Shown: positions 26,152 through 34,569 of the stretch, one piece after another | How positions within the stretch are numbered: the stretch's first letter is position 1 | Layout: each line of letters begins with the position of its first letter | Source: Shewanella aquimarina | GTDB lineage: Bacteria; Pseudomonadota; Gammaproteobacteria; Enterobacterales; Shewanellaceae | Reading direction: 5' to 3' | Assembly: GCF_023349185.1 (NCBI RefSeq) | Contig: NZ_JAKIKY010000002.1 | Coordinates: 372,001 to 436,000, forward strand | Length of the DNA stretch: 64,000 nt | Notes under the pieces: generated by a model | What the model saw: only the letters and a program-made list of their open reading frames with translations | Database searches by the model: none | Told to the model about the DNA's origin: nothing | Position numbers and translations under genes: made by a program

Positions 26152-27399
26152 TTAGGCGCGGATCTGACCGTCGCCATTGACCAGGTATTTCTCCGTGGTG
26201 AGGGACTCGAGTCCCATAGGGCCGTAGGCGTGCAGCTTGGTGGTGGCGATGCCGATTTCGGCGCCTAGCCCCAGCTCGCCGCCATCACTGAAACGTGACG
26301 AGGCGTTGACCATGACTACAGAGGCATCGACGGTACGCTGAAAACGCTTAGCGGTTAGCTCGTTTTCGGTGCAGATCACCTCGGTATGACGACTGCCGAA
26401 GCGATGAATATGAGCGGCGGCCTGGTCGAAGTCCTCTACCTGGCGAACGGCGAGTTCGAGCGCCAGATACTCCTGACCGAAGTCTGCCTCCTCTAACACC
26501 TTGGCCTCATTGAAGTACTGCTGAGTATTGGTGCAGCAGTTGATCTTCACCTGGTGTTTGGCCAGTGCCGTGGCCGCCATGGCGAGAAACTGAGGGGCAA
26601 TCTGACTGTGCACCAGCAGGCCCTCGAGGGCGTTACACACACCGGTGCGTTGCGTCTTGCCGTTAAGCAGTAGTGCCAGCGCCTTATCCAGATCGGCATC
26701 TTTGTCCACATACAGGTGACAGACGCCCTTAAAGTGCTGAATAACCGGGATCTTACTGTGCTCGGTAACGAAATTGATCAGCCCCTCGCCGCCACGTGGG
26801 ATGATGACATCGATATGATCGCGTTGCTGCATCAGCTCCATCAGCAGGGCGCGGTCGGGGTCGGGCACCACGGCGATCAACGCGGCCGGTAGCCCGTATT
26901 GTTTGAGGACCTTCTGCAAGACGGAGGCGATCACCTTGCTGGTGTTGAGTGCCTCCTTGCCGCCACGCAATATCACCGCATTGCCCGACTTAAAGCAGAG
27001 GGCACCGGCGTCGGCGGTGACGTTGGGGCGCGCCTCGTAGATCATGCACACCACGCCCAGAGGCACCCGCATCTTACTGATGTTGAGGCCGTTGGGGCGG
27101 GTGCTGAGGTCGCGTTGCTCGCCGATAGGGTCGGGGAGGCTGGCGATGTTTTCTATGCCTTGGGCCATCGCCTCGATACGATCGCCGTCCAGCGTCAGCC
27201 TGTCTATCATGGCGGCGCTTAGGCCAGCCTGTTCGGCGGATGCGAGGTCGATAAGGTTGGCGCTGCGGATCTCGAAGCTGGCGGCGCGCAGGCTGCGTGC
27301 CATGTCCAGCAATATGGTGTTCTTGGTCTGGGTGTCGACCTGGGCCAGCGTCTTCGCGGCCTGGGCGGCATCCCTAGATAGGGTTTCAATTATGCTCAT
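26152..27399 (-). CDS. proA: Gamma-glutamyl phosphate reductase
   Basis: The 415-residue enzyme reduces gamma-glutamyl phosphate to glutamate semialdehyde. Family blocks visible are MIYEARPNVTADAGALCFKSGNAVILRGG, the catalytic cysteine in KTQRTGVCNALEGLLVH, and VNASSRFSDGGELGLGAEIGI near the C-terminus. Length equals E. coli ProA. It begins two bases after the proB stop, so translation is probably coupled, consistent with the ProB-ProA channeling complex. Confidence 0.97.
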   Translation of the reverse strand: MSIIETLSRDAAQAAKTLAQVDTQTKNTILLDMARSLRAASFEIRSANLIDLASAEQAGLSAAMIDRLTLDGDRIEAMAQGIENIASLPDPIGEQRDLSTRPNGLNISKMRVPLGVVCMIYEARPNVTADAGALCFKSGNAVILRGGKEALNTSKVIASVLQKVLKQYGLPAALIAVVPDPDRALLMELMQQRDHIDVIIPRGGEGLINFVTEHSKIPVIQHFKGVCHLYVDKDADLDKALALLLNGKTQRTGVCNALEGLLVHSQIAPQFLAMAATALAKHQVKINCCTNTQQYFNEAKVLEEADFGQEYLALELAVRQVEDFDQAAAHIHRFGSRHTEVICTENELTAKRFQRTVDASVVMVNASSRFSDGGELGLGAEIGIATTKLHAYGPMGLESLTTEKYLVNGDGQIRA

Positions 27400-27401
27400 A
27401 T

Positions 27402-28502
27402 TTACTCCAATATGGCGATGTTCTCATCGCTTAAGATGGGACCGGTTTGCTGCTCGACATCATGGGCAAAGGCACGGTCCGGTTGCTTGGCGATAAAACT
27501 TAGTAAGCAACTGCTGTAATTGGCCTGGGCCTTCGCCAGCTTAGTGCCATCGCCTTTGCGCACTAAGATGGTGTCGCCGACGGAAAAGTTGCCTTTTACG
27601 GCCACTACATCGTCGCTGGTCAGTTGCGTCTCTTGGTCGTCCAGGGGGGCGTCGAAGTTGTCTTCGACGATCACCTCGCCCTGGGCCTGTGAGGTGTGGG
27701 TCATCCAGTGCACATGCTCCTGCATGGGCTGGTCGAACGGGGTGAACAGGGTGCCCGGGTTTTGCCCCTTGAGCAGACGGTTGAAGGCGTCTGGATCGAA
27801 GCCATTGATGATCACCGTCTCAATGCCGTGGGCGATCGCCTTCTCGGCCGCCTCTATCTTGGTGCGCATGCCGCCTGTGCCAACCTCGCTGGTGGCACCA
27901 CCGGCCATGGCGTAGACAGACTCGTTGATCTCGTTCACCTGTTTGATCAGCTTGGCATCATCGTGCAGCTGGGGATTCTTGGTGTAGAGCCCGTTAACGT
28001 CGGAGCAGATGATCAGGGCGTCGGCATCGGCCGCCGCCGCGACCATGGCCGACAGATTGTCGTTGTCGCCCACACGCAGTGTGTCTGTAGTGACCGCATC
28101 GTTTTCGTTGACTATGGGCAGCAGGCCGTGATCCAGCAGGCTAAAGAGGGTGTTCTTGATGCTGATGTAACGCTCACGATCCCTGAGATCCCCATGGGTA
28201 ACCAGCAGCTGGGCCGAGGGAAAGTCGAATAACTTATCCCAGGTGGCCATCATATCGGCCTGGCCCGCGGCGGCCATCGCCTTCTTCTGTGATACGCTTG
28301 GCTGTTTGACGTCACCCAGTCGGTGCCAGCCGGCGGCCACCGAGCCAGAGGAGACCAGGACGACCTGGACGCCTTGGGCACGGCAGTTAGCGATAAATTG
28401 GGCGATACCCAGCAGGTAATGGCTGCTGCATCCTTGCTTATGAGGCGCGATCAGGGCACTACCCACCTTAACGACGATGCGTTTCCAGTGTATGTTTGCC
28501 AT
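27402..28502 (-). CDS. proB: Glutamate 5-kinase with PUA domain
   Basis: The 366-residue enzyme phosphorylates glutamate in the first, normally feedback-inhibited step of proline synthesis. The amino-acid kinase domain shows VVKVGSAL, VSSGSVAAG, NENDAV and GDNDNLSA; the C-terminal part from about 275 is a PUA domain. In the inhibitor loop the aspartate equivalent to E. coli Asp107 is kept (THGDLRDRERY), but the glutamate two positions on is arginine. Whether feedback sensitivity is altered cannot be decided by eye. It starts 12 bases after putP stops, in a tight operon. Confidence 0.97.
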   Translation of the reverse strand: MANIHWKRIVVKVGSALIAPHKQGCSSHYLLGIAQFIANCRAQGVQVVLVSSGSVAAGWHRLGDVKQPSVSQKKAMAAAGQADMMATWDKLFDFPSAQLLVTHGDLRDRERYISIKNTLFSLLDHGLLPIVNENDAVTTDTLRVGDNDNLSAMVAAAADADALIICSDVNGLYTKNPQLHDDAKLIKQVNEINESVYAMAGGATSEVGTGGMRTKIEAAEKAIAHGIETVIINGFDPDAFNRLLKGQNPGTLFTPFDQPMQEHVHWMTHTSQAQGEVIVEDNFDAPLDDQETQLTSDDVVAVKGNFSVGDTILVRKGDGTKLAKAQANYSSCLLSFIAKQPDRAFAHDVEQQTGPILSDENIAILE

Positions 28503-28514
28503 GTTTCCCCCGCC

Positions 28515-30011
28515 TTATCTCTGCTCGGCTAGTTGACGCCCGGCCTCATCGAAGGTCTCTATGGTGTTTTCACAAGGATCGCCATCTAAGGCGCTCACGC
28601 CCCAGATCACCAGGCTGCTGGCCATGAATCCTGGGATCATCTCATAGAGCATTGAACTGAGCGCCTTGCCCTCGGGCAGTACTGGCGCGTAGATCCAGAA
28701 GAGTACGGTGGCGGCACCGGCGACGATACCGGCTACGGCAGCCTTATGGGTCAGGTTCTTCTTGTACAGGCTAAACAGCACTAGCGGACCAAATGCGGCG
28801 CCGAAGCCGGCCCAGGCGTTACTCACCAGTGACAGAATGCTGTTAGAGCGATCGAGCGCCAACAGGCTGGCGACTATGGCCACCCCTGCCACGCCGAAGC
28901 GGCCAAGTTTTACCATCTCCTCTTCGCTGGCCTCTTTCTTGGAGACCACACGGTAGATATCTTCGGTCAGCGAGCTCGATGACACCAGCAGCTGAGACGA
29001 GATGGTGCTCATGATCGCCGCCAAGATCGCCGCTAGCAGGAAGCCGCTGATCAAGGGGTGGAACAAGAGCTCAGAGAAGACGATGAAGATGGTCTCTGGG
29101 TCGCTCAGCTTCATGTCGAACTTGTTGGCATAGGCGATACCCACCAGGCCGGTGGCCAGTGCGCCTATGATGGTGACTGTCATCCAGCTCATGCCTATGT
29201 TCTTAGCCGTCTTGATATCCGACACGCTGCGGATCGCCATGAAGCGCACTATGATGTGGGGCTGGCCGAAGTAACCCAGACCCCAAGAGAGCGCCGAGAT
29301 CAGCCCCAGCAGGGTGACGTTTTGCATCGCCTCACCAAAATGGGGGATAGACTCATAGGCGAAGTTCATCATCTTGTCGGCATTGCTGAACTCCTGATAG
29401 GCCACCACAGGGACCAAGATCAGCGCGATAAACATGATGCAGCCCTGAACGAAGTCGGTCAGGCTGACGGCTAAGAAGCCACCCAGCAGGGTATAGGAGA
29501 CCACCACACCCAGGGTGATCGCCAGTCCCAGCTCGTAGTTCACCTCGAAGGCCGACTCAAACAGCTTACCGCCTGCCACCAGACCTGCAGAGGTGTAGAG
29601 GGTAAAGAAGATCACAATGATCACCGCAGAGATGATGCGGACATTACTGCTGGGATCGTGAAAACGCTTGGCGAAAAATTCAGGGATCGTCAGGGCGTTG
29701 TTGGCGACCTCGGTATAGACCCTGAGTTTGGGAGCCACGATTAGGTAGTTCACCAGGGCACCCAACAGGAGACCCACGGCGATATAGATGGTCTCGAAGC
29801 CCACCAAAAACATGGCGCCGGGCAGGCCCATCAACATCCAGCCGCTCATGTCGGAGGCGCCGGCAGAGAGGGCGGTGACCTGTGGGCTCACCTGCCTGCC
29901 GCCTAAGATGTAGCCCGACACGTCATCGGTCGAGCGGCGGTAGGCAAACAGGCCAATGGCCAACATGGCCAGAAAATAGATAGCAAGCGAGAGATAAGTT
30001 AAGTAATGCAT
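28515..30011 (-). CDS. putP: Sodium/proline symporter
   Basis: The 498-residue protein belongs to the sodium:solute symporter family, with about 13 membrane segments. PutP signatures are SAGASDMSGWMLMGLPGAMF near the N-terminus, GYFGQPHIIVRFMAI, and ISSQLLVSSSSLTEDIYR with the sodium-site serines/threonines. Length and order match E. coli PutP. It is normally paired with putA for catabolism; here it heads the biosynthetic proB-proA-proC genes, which suggests proline accumulation for osmoprotection. Its ribosome site AGGAGG lies inside the last codons of a small upstream gene. Confidence 0.96.
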   Translation of the reverse strand: MHYLTYLSLAIYFLAMLAIGLFAYRRSTDDVSGYILGGRQVSPQVTALSAGASDMSGWMLMGLPGAMFLVGFETIYIAVGLLLGALVNYLIVAPKLRVYTEVANNALTIPEFFAKRFHDPSSNVRIISAVIIVIFFTLYTSAGLVAGGKLFESAFEVNYELGLAITLGVVVSYTLLGGFLAVSLTDFVQGCIMFIALILVPVVAYQEFSNADKMMNFAYESIPHFGEAMQNVTLLGLISALSWGLGYFGQPHIIVRFMAIRSVSDIKTAKNIGMSWMTVTIIGALATGLVGIAYANKFDMKLSDPETIFIVFSELLFHPLISGFLLAAILAAIMSTISSQLLVSSSSLTEDIYRVVSKKEASEEEMVKLGRFGVAGVAIVASLLALDRSNSILSLVSNAWAGFGAAFGPLVLFSLYKKNLTHKAAVAGIVAGAATVLFWIYAPVLPEGKALSSMLYEMIPGFMASSLVIWGVSALDGDPCENTIETFDEAGRQLAEQR

Positions 30012-30015
30012 GGAT

Positions 30016-30192
30016 TTAGTGGCCTCCTAACGCTTTGTTATTTTGACTCCCGCCGGGTTTCAACATGACAAAAAGATAGGTGCTTAAGATGGCGAATAAA
30101 CAGGTGAGTTGCATGGCATAGGTTGCCTTGCCGTGGAGCTTGTGCCACGCCTGTGAGATGAGATTTTCTTCCGTTGCATTGTCTGACGACAT
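30016..30192 (-). CDS. 58-residue single-span membrane protein leading the putP-proBAC operon
   Basis: Below the usual length cut-off but well supported. ATG (30192-30190) is preceded by GGGAGGG with ideal spacing, and the TAA (30018-30016) sits four bases before the putP ATG, so putP's AGGAGG ribosome site is contained in its last codons. The peptide starts MSSDNATEENLISQAW, has one hydrophobic span (YAMQLTCLFAILSTYLFVML) and a short polar tail. Small membrane partners are known beside other sodium:solute symporters (for example YhdT with PanF), so a PutP accessory role is plausible. No family match is claimed. Confidence 0.75.
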   Translation of the reverse strand: MSSDNATEENLISQAWHKLHGKATYAMQLTCLFAILSTYLFVMLKPGGSQNNKALGGH

Positions 30193-30741
30193 TGTGCCCT
30201 CCCGAGCGAAGTGAGTGTTTCTTATGAGAAATTAATTACACAACTAATAATTAGTGCTCAAACTATATTAACATTCAATTGATCTATTTTTCCACCCTGA
30301 ATCCAGAGAGAACGCTTACTCGCACCTTCATCTAATCCTCTGTAGCCCTTGTGGTTGCTGAGGTTGAGGCGTGATAAGTAGACGCTGAAATAAAAATATG
30401 AAGCGGCAATACACCTAGTACTGTTGTGGGATCAACCTTACCTCTGTATGAAAAATAACCAGTATTCGGTTGTCAGCAGCATGGCTGGAGCTATGGTCTG
30501 GAAGAATTCATGTCCATAGTCGTAGGCCATTTTGTTGACTCAATGACGGCTGAGCGAATGCTTAGCACTGACCCTGTGGCGGTCTGGGCTGTTATCCATG
30601 ACTGAGGCCGCTAGTGTATGCTTCTTGCTCGCTGCCGAGCCTTTATAGTTGAGGGAAGTTTAGGCTGACAGAGTTTAACTATGGCGAGTAGTTTAATTAG
30701 CTCTGTAACTATTTTGTCATCTTGATTTCTAGGGATTCTCT
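30193..30741. other. Long intergenic region upstream of the proline operon
   Basis: The 549 bases lie between the operon leader and a LysR gene that also ends here. The right third should hold nothing but the LysR 3' end; no terminator hairpin for it was found. The left third is AT-rich and contains the operon promoter region with a short dyad. No open frame of substance was seen. Confidence 0.5.
30243..30255. promoter_or_regulatory. Short palindrome in the putP operon promoter region
   Basis: ACTAAT-A-ATTAGT is a perfect six-base-arm palindrome in AT-rich sequence about 50 bases before the small gene. On the minus strand TTGAGC lies just upstream of it and TAATTA just downstream at near-promoter spacing. 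It could be an operator; the regulator is unknown. Confidence 0.3.
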
Positions 30742-31671
30742 CTAGTCGACTTTTGCCTGTGCGGGGGTAAGCTCGGCGATTACGAAGTCAATAAACAGGT
30801 TGATCAGCGCCGAGTCTTTTCGCCTATGGCTGTAGAGGGCGTAGAAGTTGGCTGACGCAAGTTGGTAGTCGGGCAGTATGGCCACCAAATCGCCTCGCCG
30901 CAGGTCGGCATCAACTAGATATTTAGGCAGTACGGCGATGCCAAATCCAGCCTTGACCGCCTGGTAGATGGCGCTCTTATTGTTAAAAGTGAGTTCGCCA
31001 TCCAGCCGCTGATCAATACTCTGCATGGCACTATGGTTAGTGCATAGCAGCTTGATGCGATCGAATACCTTGTCCCTGCTGCTAAGGAGGATCATTTTGT
31101 GCTCAGCCAGCGCCTCTGGGGTCTGCGGGGCGGCATGTCGACTCAGATAGTCGTGGCTGGCGCAAAGTATAGACTCATCTTTTGCGATCAGCCGCGCCAG
31201 GTAAGGCTCTGTGGTGATCTGTGTGCTGCGAAAGGCGATATGTAGCTTGTCTCTGTGAAGGTCGCTGTGTTCGTTGGAGAAGCTGGCCTTGATGTGCACA
31301 TCGGGATGATGACGCTTGAAGGCCAAGATGATGGGGGTCAGTATGCGCTCGCCCCAGAGTTTGGGGGCCGTGAGGCGCAGCTCGCCGCTAAGCTGGGTCT
31401 TCTGGTGACTCAGGTTGTCTAGCAGTTCGTCGTTGAGCTCCAGGATCTCCTGGGACTTGTGATAGAAGAGTTCGCCGGCGTCCGTGGTGGTTACATGGCG
31501 GGTACTGCGCTGCAACAGTCGGGTATCGAGCAGGCTTTCCAGGTATTGAATATCCTTAGAGGCCTTGCTCGGGGTGATCGACAGCTGTGCGGCCGCGGCA
31601 GCAAAGGAGCCGCGGTGGACAATGGCGGCAAATAGCTTCATCAGGTAGATGGTATCTAGCTTACTCTTCAC
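30742..31671 (-). CDS. LysR-family transcriptional regulator
   Basis: The 309-residue protein has an N-terminal winged helix-turn-helix (LFAAIVHRGSFAAAAAQLSITPSKASKDIQYLE) and a periplasmic-binding-like effector domain. It is divergent from the Old Yellow Enzyme gene with a 110-base shared promoter region, so it most likely controls that enzyme and the LysE-type exporter. Members of this sub-group often sense electrophiles or quinones, but the effector here is unknown. Confidence 0.9.
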   Translation of the reverse strand: MKSKLDTIYLMKLFAAIVHRGSFAAAAAQLSITPSKASKDIQYLESLLDTRLLQRSTRHVTTTDAGELFYHKSQEILELNDELLDNLSHQKTQLSGELRLTAPKLWGERILTPIILAFKRHHPDVHIKASFSNEHSDLHRDKLHIAFRSTQITTEPYLARLIAKDESILCASHDYLSRHAAPQTPEALAEHKMILLSSRDKVFDRIKLLCTNHSAMQSIDQRLDGELTFNNKSAIYQAVKAGFGIAVLPKYLVDADLRRGDLVAILPDYQLASANFYALYSHRRKDSALINLFIDFVIAELTPAQAKVD

Positions 31672-31781
31672 AGTTATTATTTCCTATTGGGAAATTTACT
31701 CTTGCTGATTTGCCTGATTATATCGCCTATGGGAGTGGTGTACAGTAGGCGCCATGAGTTTAATGGTGTGGAATATCTACT

Positions 31782-32897
31782 ATGGTGACGACAAGCTTTA
31801 CCCATCCCCAGCTGTTTTGCCGCGCAGGTAAGAGCGCTAAAAACAAGACGGTTCTGGCCCCGCTGACCCATAACATGAGCGAAGATAATGGCGATCTCAG
31901 CAGCGACGAGATGGCCTGGCTTAGCCTGTGTGCCCGGGGCGGGTTCGGCACCCTGATCTTAGCCGCCACCCAGGTTCAGACCGGCGGGCGCTGCTGGCAG
32001 GGGCAGCCCGGTCTGATGAGCGATTATCAGCAGGGACAGTTTGCCAAGGTGGCCGCGATGGCCAGGGGTCATGAGGTACTGACCCTAGTGCAGTTACATC
32101 ACGGTGGCGTACGCGCCTCGGTGGAGTTAAATGGCCGAGCGCCAATGGGGCCCTCAGCCATCCCACCGGGTGGACGCTATCCACTCGGGGTACAGGAGAT
32201 GAGCGGCGAACAGATCGCCGAGCTTAAGGAGGCCTTCGTTCATTCGGCGCAGCGGGCCTTTGAGGCGGGATTGGATGGCATAGAGCTCCACAGCGCCCAC
32301 AATTTTCTGCTGTGTAATTTTCTCAATCCGACCCTCAACCAGCGTAGCGACGAATGGGGTGGTAGCGTCTATAAGCGTACCAAGTTACTGCGCGACATCA
32401 TCGCAGAGATCCGCCGTCGCCTGCCCCGTAACTTTATCGTCGGCGTTCGTCTGTCACCGGAAAGCTATGCCAATGTGCGTGGCATAGCGCTGAGCCATCA
32501 GATGGAGGTTGCCAATATCCTCGCCGAGCAAGATATCGACTGCCTGCACTTCTCCTTGGGGGACAGCTTTAAGGCGCCGGATGAAGGCGAGGGGAGTTCC
32601 CTGCTGGCAAATATTCGTGAAGGCTTTATCGGTGATATTCCTTTGATGGTAGCCGGTAAGATTGCCGATGGCCTCAGTGCGCAACAGGCGTTGCATCTGG
32701 GGGCCGACATGGTGGCCGTGGGCAGTGCGGCCTTGGGTAATCCCGACTGGTTCAACCGGGTGTCGACCCGCACTAAGTTGATTAAGCCGCCCTTTAGTCG
32801 AAAGCGGCTGAGCCTAAATGGCTTCAACGCTAAGGGACTTGAATATCTGCTCTCTGTGCCCGGGCTGGTTGCGACGCCCGACGACGCTCAGGCCTAA
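31782..32897 (+). CDS. NADH:flavin oxidoreductase, Old Yellow Enzyme family
   Basis: The 371-residue protein shows the FMN-barrel pattern of OYE enzymes: APLTHNMSEDNG, LVQLHHGGVRA, the substrate-binding ELHSAHNFLLCNFLNPTLNQRSDEWGGS block and the C-terminal GADMVAVGSAALGNPDW phosphate loop. The usual HxxN substrate pair appears as HSAHNF. Such enzymes reduce activated C=C bonds using NAD(P)H. It is divergent from a LysR regulator and followed 21 bases later by a LysE-type exporter, so the three genes probably respond to one compound. Confidence 0.92.
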   Translation: MVTTSFTHPQLFCRAGKSAKNKTVLAPLTHNMSEDNGDLSSDEMAWLSLCARGGFGTLILAATQVQTGGRCWQGQPGLMSDYQQGQFAKVAAMARGHEVLTLVQLHHGGVRASVELNGRAPMGPSAIPPGGRYPLGVQEMSGEQIAELKEAFVHSAQRAFEAGLDGIELHSAHNFLLCNFLNPTLNQRSDEWGGSVYKRTKLLRDIIAEIRRRLPRNFIVGVRLSPESYANVRGIALSHQMEVANILAEQDIDCLHFSLGDSFKAPDEGEGSSLLANIREGFIGDIPLMVAGKIADGLSAQQALHLGADMVAVGSAALGNPDWFNRVSTRTKLIKPPFSRKRLSLNGFNAKGLEYLLSVPGLVATPDDAQA

Positions 32898-32918
32898 CTC
32901 AGGAAAGGGAGAGACTCT

Positions 32919-33530
32919 GTGGATTTCTCATGGTTACTGGTCTTTATGTTGACCTTCTTTCTCATGTCGGTCTCACCTGGGATCTGCATGATGCTGGCAA
33001 TGACGCTCGGAGCCAACATAGGCGTGCGTCGAACCCTCTGGATGATGATCGGCGTGTTGGTGGGCATCGCGTCGATCGCCACCTTGGCGCTTGTCGGTAT
33101 CAGCAACTTGCTTAGCCGTCATGAATGGTTGCTGCTGATGGTGAAATACCTTGGGGCAGCCTATCTCATCTATCTCGGGGTGAAGAGCTGGCGCTCGCCT
33201 TATAGTGCCAGTAAGGTGGAGAGTGCGTCGCAATCATCGCCGGGGGCACTGGCGTTGAGTGGCTTCTCCGCCGCGATCTCTAATCCTAAGGCTTGGGCCT
33301 TTCTGATGACGTTGCTGCCGCCCTTTATTCGTCCCGGGCAGCCTTTGATGACCCAGGCGCTAGTCTTGCTGGCGCTGGTGGTGGTCATAGAGTTTGCCTG
33401 TTTGCTGCTCTATGCCTATGGTGGTCGACGGCTCTCGAGCTTCCTCCTGCTGCGCGGCAGGGGCCAGTGGCTCAATCGTCTCTCGGGTTCCATGCTCTTT
33501 CTGGTAGCCGTGCTCTGGCTCAGTATTTAA
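32919..33530 (+). CDS. LysE/RhtB-family amino-acid exporter
   Basis: The 203-residue protein has about six membrane segments and the LysE signature (FFLMSVSPGICMMLAMTLGANIGVRR and FSAAISNPKAWAFL). It starts with GTG after GGAAAGGGAGAG. Members export amino acids, their analogues or related metabolites. Being 21 bases downstream of the OYE gene, it is probably in the same transcript. Confidence 0.9.
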   Translation: MDFSWLLVFMLTFFLMSVSPGICMMLAMTLGANIGVRRTLWMMIGVLVGIASIATLALVGISNLLSRHEWLLLMVKYLGAAYLIYLGVKSWRSPYSASKVESASQSSPGALALSGFSAAISNPKAWAFLMTLLPPFIRPGQPLMTQALVLLALVVVIEFACLLLYAYGGRRLSSFLLLRGRGQWLNRLSGSMLFLVAVLWLSI

Positions 33531-33633
33531 CTTAGGGAGCTGCATTGCCAAAGTGCTTGACCCCGATGGCTAAATCACGCTTTTCGCCCCGGCTGTTATA
33601 CTCAATGAACGGCGCAATGTAAGGGGGCGGGGC

Positions 33634-34569
33634 ATGAGCTGGCAGGATATTAAAGAGATCTTATCATTCGTTCTCTTTACCTATGGTGAGTCGGCGATCA
33701 CCGTCTCTCAGGTTCTGCAGGTGCCGCTGCTGCTGCTGTTGGCCTGGTTTATCGTGACCCGTATCGGTAAGCTCATTCGCCGTGCCATGCTGGCCCGTAA
33801 GGTGGCGCCGGACGCGGTGCATCTGTTTTCCCGTATCTACCTCATCCTGGCGATTGCCGTCATTGTGGTGACCAGCCTGGAGATCCTCAATATCCCCCTC
33901 AAGGCGTTCGCCTTCGTGTCCGGTGCCATCGCCATTGGGGTGGGCTTCGGGGCGCAAAACATCATCAATAACTTTATCAGCGGCTGGATCTTGATGTGGG
34001 AGCGGCCGATACGGATCGGCGATTTTCTAGAGATAGGCGACACTAAAGGCGTAGTGGAGAGCATCAATACCCGCTCGACCCTGATCCGTCGCAACGATGG
34101 GGTACATATGCTGGTGCCCAATAGCCATCTGCTTGAGAACACTGTGACCAACTGGACATTGATCGACAATATCGCCCGTTCGACGGTTAGGGTAGGAGTG
34201 GCCTATGGCTCAGACGTGGAGAAGGTGGGGGCCATCATCAAGCAGACGCTGGATGATCATGATGAGATCTTAGATGGCCCCGCACCCATTGCCATCTTCG
34301 AAGATTTTGGCGATAACGCGTTGATCTTCGATGGCATCTTCTGGGTGTGTGCCAGTAGCGAGGCGGATATTCGTCGCATCCGCAGCGACATACGTTTTCG
34401 GCTCTATAAGCAGTTTAATGATGCCGGCATAGTGATCGCCTTCCCTCAGCGGGATCTGCATATCGATGGCGAGCTTAAGCTTACGGGCAGGTCACCGAGT
34501 GGCTCAGAGGCTAATTCAGAGTCTAGTTCAGAGTCTAATTCAGAGGATGAACAGAGTCGCCAATCCTAA
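33634..34569 (+). CDS. Small-conductance mechanosensitive channel (MscS family)
   Basis: The 311-residue protein has about three membrane segments followed by the MscS beta domain. The pore-lining region reads AIAIGVGFGAQNIINNFISG and the beta domain starts with RPIRIGDFLEIGDTKGVVESI. It releases solutes on hypo-osmotic shock. The C-terminal tail is Ser/Glu-rich and encoded by a 12-bp tandem repeat. Its last 30 bases overlap the convergent mgtE gene. Confidence 0.93.
   Translation: MSWQDIKEILSFVLFTYGESAITVSQVLQVPLLLLLAWFIVTRIGKLIRRAMLARKVAPDAVHLFSRIYLILAIAVIVVTSLEILNIPLKAFAFVSGAIAIGVGFGAQNIINNFISGWILMWERPIRIGDFLEIGDTKGVVESINTRSTLIRRNDGVHMLVPNSHLLENTVTNWTLIDNIARSTVRVGVAYGSDVEKVGAIIKQTLDDHDEILDGPAPIAIFEDFGDNALIFDGIFWVCASSEADIRRIRSDIRFRLYKQFNDAGIVIAFPQRDLHIDGELKLTGRSPSGSEANSESSSESNSEDEQSRQS
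34511..34546 (+). repeat. 12-bp tandem repeat in the MscS-family tail
   Basis: Units CTAATTCAGAGT, CTAGTTCAGAGT and CTAATTCAGAGG lie in direct succession and encode repeated A/S-N/S-S-E-S residues. Being a multiple of three, copy changes keep the frame. The last copy covers the stop codon of the convergent mgtE gene (34540-34542). Confidence 0.85.
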
